From OLB6 sp964620125 (lineage in GTDB: Bacteria > Bacteroidota > Ignavibacteria > Kapaibacteriales > Kapaibacteriaceae), in NCBI GenBank assembly GCA_964620125.1, contig CAZUGQ010000002.1, positions 1-64,000 on the forward strand: a stretch of 64,000 nucleotides of DNA, written 5' to 3'. A program made the position numbers and the translations under genes. The notes below the pieces were generated by a model, which saw nothing but the letters and a program-made list of their open reading frames with translations, did no database searches and was not told the origin of the DNA. Shown piece by piece: positions 55,791 through 64,000 of this stretch. How positions within the stretch are numbered: the first letter of the stretch is position 1; each line of letters opens with the position of its first letter.

Positions 55791-57212
55791 TCAGTATGGT
55801 GAAGTATCGGTGTTGGTTTTTTTCAAGGATGCCAAAGCCCCTTTCACTTGCCAAAGCTCACGAGCCAGTGATGCCTGTGATTCAACATGCACATTGTACC
55901 GGTCACTTTCTTCGGCAATCTCTGCTAGGTAGCGGACTCTGTCCGGTGGTATGATGAAGATTTTCTCGCTGAGTTCATCGGCTGGATGCATGGATGACTT
56001 CCAACCAAGGTTGCAGCGCTCCACAAGTTTGTCTATCACAGCGCGATACAGCGTGTTGGTACCAGGATCGTTGAACTGCGATGCAATCGTGCCATACACT
56101 GGCATCGATGCTGGTGACCGATCAAAGAGCTGCCGACTGCGCTGATACTGCTTTTTCACATCGCGTAGTGCGTCCTGCGCTCCTCGTTTGTCGAACTTGT
56201 TCAGCGCAATCACGTCGGCATAGTCAATCATGTCAATCTTTTCCAGTTGCGACGCTGCGCCGTACTCAGGCGTCATCACATACATGCTCACATCGGCAAC
56301 GTCTGCAATCTGAGAGTCACTTTGCCCAATGCCTGCCGTTTCTACGATGATGAGATCGAAGCCTGCAACCGACAGTATGCTCAGCGCATGGTGTATGCTG
56401 CGATTTATGGCTACGTTGGCTTCGCGGGTTGCAAAGGAGCGCATGTACACGCGTGGATGGTGAACAGCGTTCATGCGGATGCGATCACCAAGAAGAGCAC
56501 CACCCGTCTTTCGTTTAGAAGGGTCGACGCTCAGGATGCCTACCGACAGGGATGGCATATCGGCAACGAAGCGTCGAACTAACTCGTCAGTCAGTGACGA
56601 CTTCCCGGCTCCACCCGTACCCGTTATACCAAGCACGGGAGCGCGTTTGGCATTCATTGCAAACTCTATTCGGTGCAATTCCTCTCGCTCTCCGGCACTG
56701 ATGGCCTGCGCAATGGCAAGGGGATTTCTCTGCCGAACAAACATTTCGAGCTGACTGCCAAAAACATCAGGCGTTGGTACATCACTCCGCCGTACCAAGT
56801 CGTTGATCATGCCCTGCAAACCCATCTCCCGACCATCGTCGGGAGAATAGATTCTTGTGATCCCATACTGGTGGAGAATCTCGATTTCGGATGGAAGAAT
56901 CGTTCCTCCCCCCCCTCCAAAGATCCGGATGTGGCCTGCACCTTTCTCTGCAAGAAGGTCCTTCATGTACGTGAAGTACTCTACGTGACCTCCCTGATAG
57001 GACGTCATAGCAATTGCTTGGGCGTCTTCCTGCACTGCCGTATCCACAACCTCCGCCACAGATCGGTTATGGCCCAAATGAATGACTTCGCAGCCAGTTG
57101 CCTGGATGATGCGGCGCATGACGTTGATGGCCGCATCATGTCCGTCGAATAGTGATGCCGCCGTCACCACCCTTACCGTGTTGATTGGTTTGTAGGGGGC
57201 TTGTTGCTGCAT
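55791..57212 (-). CDS. icmF: B12-binding plus MeaB-like GTPase half of split IcmF
   Basis: The 473-residue product has a cobalamin-binding domain (about 12-145) with the His ligand in FDGHDAAINVMRR (His25), HLGHNRSV, SYQGGHVEYF and FGGGGGTI. It then has a G3E/MeaI-type GTPase (about 190-420) with P-loop GTGGAGKS (198-205), ETAGIGQSD and NKFD. These match the N-terminal half of fused IcmF, which loads and protects adenosylcobalamin for the mutase. The frame stops in the region that would be the linker (IIPPDRVRYLAEIAEES...). It must pair with the 52344 product. Codons 4-7 are the genomic motif. Confidence 0.92.
   Translation of the reverse strand: MQQQAPYKPINTVRVVTAASLFDGHDAAINVMRRIIQATGCEVIHLGHNRSVAEVVDTAVQEDAQAIAMTSYQGGHVEYFTYMKDLLAEKGAGHIRIFGGGGGTILPSEIEILHQYGITRIYSPDDGREMGLQGMINDLVRRSDVPTPDVFGSQLEMFVRQRNPLAIAQAISAGEREELHRIEFAMNAKRAPVLGITGTGGAGKSSLTDELVRRFVADMPSLSVGILSVDPSKRKTGGALLGDRIRMNAVHHPRVYMRSFATREANVAINRSIHHALSILSVAGFDLIIVETAGIGQSDSQIADVADVSMYVMTPEYGAASQLEKIDMIDYADVIALNKFDKRGAQDALRDVKKQYQRSRQLFDRSPASMPVYGTIASQFNDPGTNTLYRAVIDKLVERCNLGWKSSMHPADELSEKIFIIPPDRVRYLAEIAEESDRYNVHVESQASLARELWQVKGALASLKKTNTDTSPY
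57192..57202 (+). repeat. Genomic motif GTAGGGGGCTT
   Basis: Exact 11-mer; on minus it encodes Q-A-P-Y at residues 4-7 of the B12/GTPase gene, within 10 bases of its start codon. Confidence 0.85.
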
Positions 57213-57337
57213 TTGGAGCGGTGGTTGTTAACAAAGGATAGCGTAAACTTACGGATTACTTGACCTTATGAAGATGCTTGCAGCTGTTTTGCTGAGCGCT
57301 ACGCGGCGATGATTGCTGAACGGGATTATCTTTAGCT

Positions 57338-58747
57338 GTGTCCGAACTCATTGTACTAGGCGGTGCCGAAGAAGTAGGAGCCAACTGCACCTACCTTAAT
57401 CTGGAAGGCACTGGCATCTTGATCGATGCCGGTTTGCATCCACGGGAGCGCAACCAGCGAGCGTTTCCACCACTAAATCATCTTGCCGACCGGGTTGTTG
57501 ACCATTTATTGGTTACTCACGCACACACCGATCATCTAGGTGCCGTTCCATTCGTTCTTCGCAGGTATCCGCACCTTCGAACAGTGATGAGTTATGCAAC
57601 ACGAGACTTAAGCCACATCATGTTGCATAACAATGGCAAACTGCTTCGAGGTGAAATTGCAGCACACTTTACCAAAGAATCGTTAGAGTACTACAGCCGG
57701 GAACAGATCCAGTTGCTTCGGTCAACATTCGAAGCTGTGGAGTACGAGCAGCCGATGATACTGCGTGGCTATGCCGGAAGCGAAGATGTGCGCGTAACAT
57801 TCCACTGGGCAGGGCACATACTGGGTTCTGCAGGCATATCATTGGAGTGCAACGGGCTTCGGATACTGCACACAGGAGATGTGCAGTTCGAACACCAGAA
57901 GGTTATCCAGCGGGCCCGCCTTCCACGTGTTCATGCCGACGTGGTTATCACCGAAGCCACGAACTGCGCAACGGACGACGTCATCAGTTATGCTTCAGAA
58001 ACAAGACGATTAGCCGCATTTATCAACAGGATATCGAGCCAGGGAGGTTCTGTGCTCATTCCCTGTTTTGCGTTGGGAAAAACGCAAGAGCTGTTGGCTC
58101 GCATACATGGGCTTATGAGAAAGGGGAGCATTCCTACACTGCCCATCTACACCGGTGGCATGGCAACACAGGTGTCGAAGGTATACGACCACTACTGCTA
58201 TACCGAGCCAATGCGCGTACCTGGGTTCGAGATCAGTGATATCCCGCAGGAACACCTGAAGTGGGAAACCCTGCATAACGGTGACTACTTCAAGAAACCC
58301 TCGATTGTGATTTCGCCATCGGGAATGGTGAACAAGCGGACCATGAGTTTTGTCCTTGCAAAACACTGGATGAAGGAACCAACATTCGGTATTGCATTCA
58401 TTGGGTATCAGGATCCTGCTACTCCGGGCTATCAGCTTCTGCACAGCCAAAAGAATGTACCCTTTGAGTTCGCTGACAAACCACATACCAGATTGTGTGA
58501 GCTTGACCGTTTTCGGTTTAGCGCCCACGCAGACCTGCAAGGCTTGGTTGACTATATCACGGACGTTCGGCCAAAAACCGTTGTAATTACACACGGTGAA
58601 TCAGATGCCTGCGAAGGCCTGGCACTTGCTCTCCGGGAGCGAATGCCTGGCCTCCGCATCATCATTCCTAGAGAAGGGATTTCGTACGACGTGTCTAGTG
58701 TACGATCATCAACGGATGCATCCCAACCTGTCCCTGCGGACCAATGA
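57338..58747 (+). CDS. Metallo-beta-lactamase fold beta-CASP nuclease-like protein
   Basis: The 469-residue product has the catalytic THAHTDHLG (His61, His63, Asp65, His66), then HWAGHILGSAG and HTGDVQFE as further metal ligands. A beta-CASP insert follows (about 230-370) with a motif A-C series: PCFALGKTQELL, FSAHADLQGL and ITHGESDA. Family members are RNA 5'-exo/endonucleases of the RNase J/CPSF73 group, or DNA-repair nucleases; the RNA role is more common. Starts with GTG (57338). Divergent from icmF, with 125 bases of promoter space. Its last 53 bases overlap the end of the convergent secreted-protein gene. Confidence 0.92.
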   Translation: MSELIVLGGAEEVGANCTYLNLEGTGILIDAGLHPRERNQRAFPPLNHLADRVVDHLLVTHAHTDHLGAVPFVLRRYPHLRTVMSYATRDLSHIMLHNNGKLLRGEIAAHFTKESLEYYSREQIQLLRSTFEAVEYEQPMILRGYAGSEDVRVTFHWAGHILGSAGISLECNGLRILHTGDVQFEHQKVIQRARLPRVHADVVITEATNCATDDVISYASETRRLAAFINRISSQGGSVLIPCFALGKTQELLARIHGLMRKGSIPTLPIYTGGMATQVSKVYDHYCYTEPMRVPGFEISDIPQEHLKWETLHNGDYFKKPSIVISPSGMVNKRTMSFVLAKHWMKEPTFGIAFIGYQDPATPGYQLLHSQKNVPFEFADKPHTRLCELDRFRFSAHADLQGLVDYITDVRPKTVVITHGESDACEGLALALRERMPGLRIIIPREGISYDVSSVRSSTDASQPVPADQ

Positions 58748-59336
58748 CTTTAACAAAACACATTCCACTTGGAAGTGTTGCTACATTCAGTTTCTGATGA
58801 TTGGTGCGAACGTCAACCTGTTGCGTGAGAATGACGTTGTAGTGCACATCAACAAGTTCGATGGATTGCACCACTCGTTCCGGTGACCAGCGTACCTCAA
58901 CCAGATTGTCTGCTGGAAATGGTATGCAGGAAACGTCAGTAGCGTTGTCTATCTCCTGTACCGACGATACCAACTGGTGAGAACGTCCCAAGGTTAAGAA
59001 TCCGGAACTGTAGTCAACTCTATCAGGGTTGTGTTTGTCTCGGATACCAATGCGATAAAAGCTTCCGGGTAACACGTCGTGTGGTATTTGCCAATGAGTA
59101 ACGCCACCTGCAGGAGAAACTGCATCAACGATGACGCGAACAACCTTCCGTTCACCATCCCATAAAACAAGCTCACTGTTTTCTGCCTGAAGGTCATCAT
59201 CCCATGTGATCTGAATGGTGGAACCCACAGTAAATGCTCCAATGAATGGATCCAGTGTTGTTAGCACCGTGGCATGTGCTGCGGCTGTACACATGCTCAA
59301 GCCTACAAGGCAGAGCACCATTTTGTTGAGTACCAT
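58695..59336 (-). CDS. Small T9SS-sorted secreted protein
   Basis: The 213-residue product has a signal peptide ending AAAHA (about residue 22). One Ig-like domain of the cell-wall 'GSTIQITWDDD' type (about 35-120) has the conserved VLPGSFYRIGI. A C-terminal sorting domain (about 145-213) has VEVRWSPE and LPSGMCFVKVIGPQGQ. Surface or released protein of unknown role. It overlaps the beta-CASP gene tail to tail by 53 bases. Confidence 0.82.
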   Translation of the reverse strand: MVLNKMVLCLVGLSMCTAAAHATVLTTLDPFIGAFTVGSTIQITWDDDLQAENSELVLWDGERKVVRVIVDAVSPAGGVTHWQIPHDVLPGSFYRIGIRDKHNPDRVDYSSGFLTLGRSHQLVSSVQEIDNATDVSCIPFPADNLVEVRWSPERVVQSIELVDVHYNVILTQQVDVRTNHQKLNVATLPSGMCFVKVIGPQGQVGMHPLMIVH

Positions 59337-59640
59337 CGTAGCGTCCTTTCTGTATTTCAGTTGATTGTGAAAGGGTAAATAAATGTGAAAGATGAGAAGG
59401 TCTCCAGTTCCGTAGCTATCATTTCAGTACACTAACCGCAGTGCAAGTGACGGGACATTCCTGACCATGCCCTTGCTGATCGGTCTGTGCCTAAACCACT
59501 TCGACGGTCTGTGCCTAGACCACATTGAAGCAATACGGGGATTCGTAATCGCTCCGCTGCAAATGCAATCATTCCAAGGCTGTTATACCTGAGTACCTAG
59601 CGATTGCGACTGTCCATCTGCTGTTTGTGCTTTTGCCTGA
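59337..59640. other. 304-base gap with short repeat
   Basis: It holds the probable promoter region of the 58695-59336 gene and the 3' side of the 59641 gene. The only structure seen is a two-copy 24-bp direct repeat (59481-59528). A 41-codon plus-strand frame (59467-59592) passes through it but has no support as a gene. Confidence 0.8.
59481..59528. repeat. 24-bp direct repeat, 2 copies
   Basis: Both copies start CGGTCTGTGCCTA; they differ at four of 24 bases. The 24-base period again preserves reading frame. Confidence 0.88.
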
Positions 59641-60618
59641 TTATCGCAGTACGATAAGCGAGTTGTTGTACATGGCACGTTCCGTAACCGTAATAATCAT
59701 GTACAGGCCACTTGCCACAGCCCCCTCCAATATCAAACTTGTTTTTCCTTGTGCCTCTTTGGTGCATACGGGACGTCCGAGTGCATCGAGAAGGGTTACC
59801 GTACACACGTTGGATGGCAAACCTTCAACAATCACGCTTGTTCCCTTCTGATGAAATCGGAGGTCCATTTCACTTGCACCTTCCGCAACACTGGTGATGG
59901 GTTGGAACCAGGCAGTAAACACCACTGTGTCTGCAACAGGCCAGCAGTTGTCCAAGTAAGACTGATACGAGAGATTTGGATTGAAGACAATCCCTGGATA
60001 GTTACACGTCCAATGGCTGAATCGTGTGTTATTGGGGGCTTTGTGTACGGCAAGGACTTGCTTCGACGCAAGCTTGACCCATACTGCTGTTTGCGACGGA
60101 GACAAGTTTGCACTATCAAGCAATTCGCCGGTAACAACACTCCGGGCTTCTGATCGAACCAGAACGCGTGCGCTTTTGGTGAATCCTATTCGTGCTTCTG
60201 CCGGATTTGGGTTGCTGAACCACGTGGCGCAGTTAATCAACACTCGGTAGAGTGCGACCTGTTCACTCCCATCCTCGAAGATTGGCAGAGTATCGGCAAC
60301 TGCTGCCAACGTTAACAAGCCATCCATTGGCGCTGCTGTAATCGTAATCGGAACATCTACCAGGGAATCCATGCCTGTGGAACCAGTGTAAACTCGAAGT
60401 AGCCGGGCTGCATTATCCCAATTGCCGCTGCGGGGTGGCGGTATGGGCGCTCCGAAGTACAGTTCGATCGTATCGACGCAGTTGCCAATCACGTTATCAT
60501 TTGACGAACCTTTGATTTCGGCTTCCAAACAGTTGAAGCCCTGTTCTTGGCCGTTCAAAGCCGATTGCTGCAGGAGTACCACTCCACAGAGGAATATTAC
60601 ACGAGCTACCGTTTGCAT
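59641..60618 (-). CDS. T9SS-sorted secreted protein
   Basis: The 325-residue product has a signal peptide (VIFLCGVVLLQQSALNGQ). A beta-rich body carries several cysteines (NCLEAE, NCVDT, NCATW, TCNYPG, NCWPV) that could form disulfides. A T9SS tail (about 250-325) has VTLLDALGRPVCTKEA and VASGLYMIITV. No known catalytic motif. It starts 27 bases after the 1065-aa gene stop and is likely co-transcribed with it. Confidence 0.85.
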   Translation of the reverse strand: MQTVARVIFLCGVVLLQQSALNGQEQGFNCLEAEIKGSSNDNVIGNCVDTIELYFGAPIPPPRSGNWDNAARLLRVYTGSTGMDSLVDVPITITAAPMDGLLTLAAVADTLPIFEDGSEQVALYRVLINCATWFSNPNPAEARIGFTKSARVLVRSEARSVVTGELLDSANLSPSQTAVWVKLASKQVLAVHKAPNNTRFSHWTCNYPGIVFNPNLSYQSYLDNCWPVADTVVFTAWFQPITSVAEGASEMDLRFHQKGTSVIVEGLPSNVCTVTLLDALGRPVCTKEAQGKTSLILEGAVASGLYMIITVTERAMYNNSLIVLR

Positions 60619-60645
60619 GACACCTCCTTGATGTGTGACTGCTGA

Positions 60646-63600
60646 CTACCGGATAACTCCCCGATTTACCAGCAGGGCTGGGTTCAAACGATATGTTGTA
60701 TTCTCGTCGCCAACTTCTACATACCTCGTGTGCCGCCTGAATCCCCACATGCTCGCCCCGGAACTGATAAAGTTTCCATATCCAAGGTGCCTATCCTGTT
60801 CGTCGGCTGGTAATAAGGCATTGACAAATGAAACTCCTACTTCGATGAGGTGGCCGATCAGTTTCTCTCCATCTGTTACATCACCCCCTTGATAATCTTT
60901 CGCCTTTGTCTTGACGAGATTCAGCATGTCCTGCACGCGGTTTACAAAGCAGTCGTTTTTGTCCTTGCAATCTTCGTCGTATGAAGAGGCATACCACCAG
61001 GCCAGATCATCAGAGCCCATCCAATTGGGCTGCAGCCAGAGCAGCAGGTTGCCATAGGACATTGCGCCATCCTTATCACTATGCTCCAGAGTGCATTCTC
61101 CGGGTGGTTCACCTTGCTGTTCCGAGCAATCTGGAATTCTCCTGAAGCCCAAATCGGCGTAATGCACACCATCAGGACCAACATCGCCACCCATGGTTGC
61201 ATGGTAGATTTCGCCGGAGTTTTCAAGAAGGTAGTCAACATCTCCATCAAACTCGAAATCTATTTCGTGCAAACGGAGTGCGTAGGCGGGTAGCTCTATA
61301 CTCTGCATCATAAAGCGGACGTGGTATTCCAGATTATGGCCACGCAAGGAGCGTACCACGGGCCGCAGATGGAGCTCGAACGTTCCTCCGTGCAGTGCCT
61401 GCAGTATTGGCTTGCTGTTGGGATCCATGATGCTGATTACGGCTGTACGTGGGCTTTCACCTGGTATCGTTTCAAATGAAACGTTACCGTCGCTGGTAAG
61501 CACTTCGAAGTCAAGATTGCTTGCCTTATGATCACTGTACAACACGTTGTTGTACGACACGATTGTTATACCTGATTGGAGGATGGAAAGCTGATCAACA
61601 GGCATGCTGAAACGAATTTTTGCCAGAGTGCCATGTTTTGGCACGTACTCTATATGTCGGCCTCCGCGCGGTTCATCGGCATTTAGGTCTCTGTACGTGA
61701 GTGGGTCCAACCATACCTCGCGGAACTCCGCCGTCGAGCGGTCCTTACTTGATACCGTCCGAAGAGAAAATCCTATTGCCTCGATGCCAAATTGCTGACG
61801 GTAGCACGCCCGTACCCGTATTGCCGACCACTCCATCTCCTTGTTGTTACAACCAACAGAGGCAAACGTGGCGTACTCTTCGTTAAGAACCATTCGATAA
61901 AGAATGTTTCCTGGTTTATCGGACTCGGCTGTTGGACGAGCGTATCCGATCCGATCATCCCACCGAGTCCAGTACTGACCTCGCTCGTGTGAGCTATAGG
62001 CCGTGAGCCTTACTTCGTCGCCACACTTAAGCATGTACGGTGAAAACTTGACGTTACCATCATTGCAGTTGAGTTCCGTAAGTGGTATCCACTGGACCTT
62101 GTTGTTGATTTCCTTTCTCAGCTCAACCTTCACGATGGCATTCACGGCAAACCGCGGATTCGACACGATATCATCGGGATCATCCGTGGCTAGCAAAACC
62201 TTTTCAACCACGAGTTGAACATCCTTTCGTTGCACCAGAAAACAGATTTGCCGGAAGGGATTGCTCATGTAGGCCGTAACACAGGCCCGCTTCTGCCCTC
62301 CATCATATAATTCGAAGTTTCCATTGTCGGTATCAAAGTATCCTATGATCTCCCAGCAATCCGTGGCACGCAGGCATATCGTCTGCTCATATGGCACCGT
62401 GCCAACGTATTTGTTTTCTGTAACAAACTCAACGGCATTGCGAACATCCCATCCTACTTGTGGATCTGCATCCATGATCGTAGCAAAGAATCCATACACG
62501 GCTTCTTGGTTGTCCAGGTCGACATATTCCGTTGCGTACGATACGTCGACTGTTGCGAGATCGTCTCCAAAAAGATCAAGATCTGTTGCAGCAACAAGGC
62601 TCACTACTGGTGCAGTTGTGTTTGCATCCTTCACGCCATTTCCCACCCATCGCCGAAGCCCCTTTCCAGAGTCGGGAACAGCGACAAGAAATCCGAGTGA
62701 ATCATCTTTTGTAATCGGAATCGTATCTGTTCCGGTAATGACCCTTACGGGTTCGTAGTTGGAGTCATAAACATGGATGCTCCCGCCTGTTCCCGCCTTT
62801 ACGATCAGGCGGACGGTGTCAATCCTTCGCAGGACGGCTTGTATGGGTACCGCCTCGTTGGTGGTCATGCAGTCGGGTGTTACGTCGATGGAATTGCCAG
62901 TCGGCAGATTCAGTAGGGGGCTTTGCCACCGTATGAATCGCCAACGATCGGGCAGGCTTGTTGGACTGAACAGATTTACGGTTCTGCCTAGAAGTGCAGT
63001 TCCACTCCGACGTTCAAAGAGAAATCGAATGGAGTCGGGAACAACGCCTCCATCCTCACTTACGGCTGATACCTGCAAGGTGGTTGCCTGTCGCACTACG
63101 GTGTGGAACTGCTTGTTGTGCAGTGTTTCGCCGGTGATTGAGCCCAACTGTGCAAAAAGGTCAACGGTACTGCCGAGTTGAAATGCTTGATCTGGGATGA
63201 TTTCAACGAGTGTGCCGTTTACCTTTACCGTGTAGGGTACATCAAGGGGATGGTCGCTATCCTTACCTCGCTCCATCAGTCTAATGGCGGAACGCAACAG
63301 TGGCTCACCATAGGTCCACTGTTCGGATAGGCGAAGTGCAATGGATTGATTGCACCGAAGCTGCTGCACCTCGTCCAGCGAGCACCATGTAATGTGCGGT
63401 GCATCGGGAGCTACTTGAAACCGAAACTCTACTGGCGGGAGCATCGTGGGCGGAGCATCGGCAGTGACGAGACCTTCCACACTAACGTGGTAGGCCAAGC
63501 CAGGCATTAGCTTGTTCGGTTGAAATTGGACAGTAAATGGGTCGAGCAGCTGCAACGTTCCACTCACGGCCTTTGCAGTACGTTCGGCTACTGGCAGACC

Positions 63601-63843
63601 TACATACTGCTCACGTATCACCAAGACGGTTGGCCTGTCTCGATGAATGCCCATGGCATCTTGGTCTGGAAAGGTCGTAGAAAGGGACCTTGGATCGATT
63701 GGTCTTTGGGTCCGCAATGTTATCTGCGGCGACCGTTCCACATTCGTCATCCCATTCATGGGATAGATGATTTGCACCTGCGCCGATGCTTCGTGTATAA
63801 AACACACGAAGAGCAAGCACAGGAGCACCTTGCTTTGATACAT
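60646..63843 (-). CDS. Large secreted multidomain protein without T9SS tail
   Basis: The 1065-residue product has a signal peptide (VLLCLLFVCFIHEASAQ). A bacterial Ig-like (Big_5 type) N-terminal domain (about 22-140; IYPMNGMTNVERSPQITL...PGLAYHVSVEGLVTA) is followed by a second such region (about 145-240). Then come beta-rich domains with paired cysteines (CLRATDCWE, CNDGNVKFSPYMLKCG), and an Asp/Cys-rich C-terminal part (DYLLENSGE...DEDCKDKNDCF). It lacks a recognisable sorting tail although its neighbour has one. The ATG at 63843 has GGAGG just upstream. Function unknown; surface or periplasmic scaffold is a guess. Confidence 0.8.
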   Translation of the reverse strand: MYQSKVLLCLLFVCFIHEASAQVQIIYPMNGMTNVERSPQITLRTQRPIDPRSLSTTFPDQDAMGIHRDRPTVLVIREQYVGLPVAERTAKAVSGTLQLLDPFTVQFQPNKLMPGLAYHVSVEGLVTADAPPTMLPPVEFRFQVAPDAPHITWCSLDEVQQLRCNQSIALRLSEQWTYGEPLLRSAIRLMERGKDSDHPLDVPYTVKVNGTLVEIIPDQAFQLGSTVDLFAQLGSITGETLHNKQFHTVVRQATTLQVSAVSEDGGVVPDSIRFLFERRSGTALLGRTVNLFSPTSLPDRWRFIRWQSPLLNLPTGNSIDVTPDCMTTNEAVPIQAVLRRIDTVRLIVKAGTGGSIHVYDSNYEPVRVITGTDTIPITKDDSLGFLVAVPDSGKGLRRWVGNGVKDANTTAPVVSLVAATDLDLFGDDLATVDVSYATEYVDLDNQEAVYGFFATIMDADPQVGWDVRNAVEFVTENKYVGTVPYEQTICLRATDCWEIIGYFDTDNGNFELYDGGQKRACVTAYMSNPFRQICFLVQRKDVQLVVEKVLLATDDPDDIVSNPRFAVNAIVKVELRKEINNKVQWIPLTELNCNDGNVKFSPYMLKCGDEVRLTAYSSHERGQYWTRWDDRIGYARPTAESDKPGNILYRMVLNEEYATFASVGCNNKEMEWSAIRVRACYRQQFGIEAIGFSLRTVSSKDRSTAEFREVWLDPLTYRDLNADEPRGGRHIEYVPKHGTLAKIRFSMPVDQLSILQSGITIVSYNNVLYSDHKASNLDFEVLTSDGNVSFETIPGESPRTAVISIMDPNSKPILQALHGGTFELHLRPVVRSLRGHNLEYHVRFMMQSIELPAYALRLHEIDFEFDGDVDYLLENSGEIYHATMGGDVGPDGVHYADLGFRRIPDCSEQQGEPPGECTLEHSDKDGAMSYGNLLLWLQPNWMGSDDLAWWYASSYDEDCKDKNDCFVNRVQDMLNLVKTKAKDYQGGDVTDGEKLIGHLIEVGVSFVNALLPADEQDRHLGYGNFISSGASMWGFRRHTRYVEVGDENTTYRLNPALLVNRGVIR
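62913..62923 (+). repeat. Genomic motif GTAGGGGGCTT
   Basis: Exact 11-mer within GTAGGGGGCTTTGCCACC; antisense to the 1065-aa gene, where it encodes S-P-L-L. Confidence 0.85.
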
Positions 63844-64000
63844 GGCTGCCTCCAGGAAAGAGTGGGACATTGCCGAAGCCAGTCTCCGGCACTTCTATCC
63901 TGTGGCCTGATAAGCGAAGAATGTGACGTACCGCGCAACCGCTTACACTTTATGGGTCATACCGGGCACGCTGAACGCTGCTTACTTCTTGGATGCCGAC
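63844..64000. other. Upstream region of the 1065-aa gene
   Basis: 157 bases run to the window edge with no supported gene. They should hold the promoter of the minus-strand gene; apart from its GGAGG ribosome site (63848-63852) no element is convincing. Confidence 0.5.

Noticed and set aside
59467..59592. 41-codon frame across the 24-bp repeat
   Set aside because: No ribosome site, no homology recognised, and low complexity from the repeat.
1..64000. tRNA or rRNA genes
   Set aside because: No cloverleaf-like or rRNA-like segment was seen in the few intergenic gaps.

Overview
The window looks like a chromosomal piece of a Bacteroidota/Chlorobi-type bacterium, possibly Kapabacteria-like (inference). 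Support: eight predicted secreted proteins end in type IX secretion (T9SS) sorting-type tails with PNP-like and '[LM]xxGxYxxxV' motifs. There are also many predicted outer-membrane barrels and lipoproteins, and mostly weak Shine-Dalgarno sites. A run of ten Ns at 48067-48076 marks a draft-assembly gap. No rRNA, tRNA, CRISPR array, transposase or phage gene was seen. Most genes lie on the minus strand in long, tightly packed operons, many joined by 4-base ATGA or GTGA stop/start overlaps.

Layout. 1-8.6 kb: a 25-copy 8-bp tandem array, secreted and lipoprotein genes, a five-gene minus operon (7014 to 2259) containing rlmN and an FAD oxidoreductase, and a plus-strand ECF sigma/anti-sigma-like pair. 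8.6-22.4 kb: an OmpA-like protein and a T9SS substrate, then a minus operon of cdd, an MFS transporter, a barrel protein, guaA, a membrane protein, a DJ-1 protein, metG, ftsL and a PASTA-type ftsI. mutY is divergent from cdd, with overlapping start codons. 23.2-32.2 kb: envelope and glycan genes (four glycosyltransferases, a methyltransferase, barrels and a 58-aa membrane protein), with a perfect 56-bp palindrome at 28.3 kb. 32.2-46.4 kb: four T9SS substrates, including a 2337-aa beta-helix protein, and a TPR membrane protein. 46.7-57.2 kb: a seven-gene operon with both halves of a split isobutyryl-CoA mutase (IcmF), a PLP-dependent dehydratase, gatB, ilvE and a fused 2-oxoacid dehydrogenase E1, suggesting branched-chain amino acid carbon flow. 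57.3-64 kb: a beta-CASP metallo-beta-lactamase protein and three secreted proteins.

The strongest unexplained signal is a short motif scattered across unrelated genes. Its core GTAGGGGGCTT occurs eight times where about 0.03 would be expected by chance, and its looser consensus is GTAGGGGGCTTTGGCA. It behaves like a DNA-uptake-type or chromosome-maintenance sequence. The window also carries several unrelated short tandem repeats, two of them expanding in frame inside proteins.
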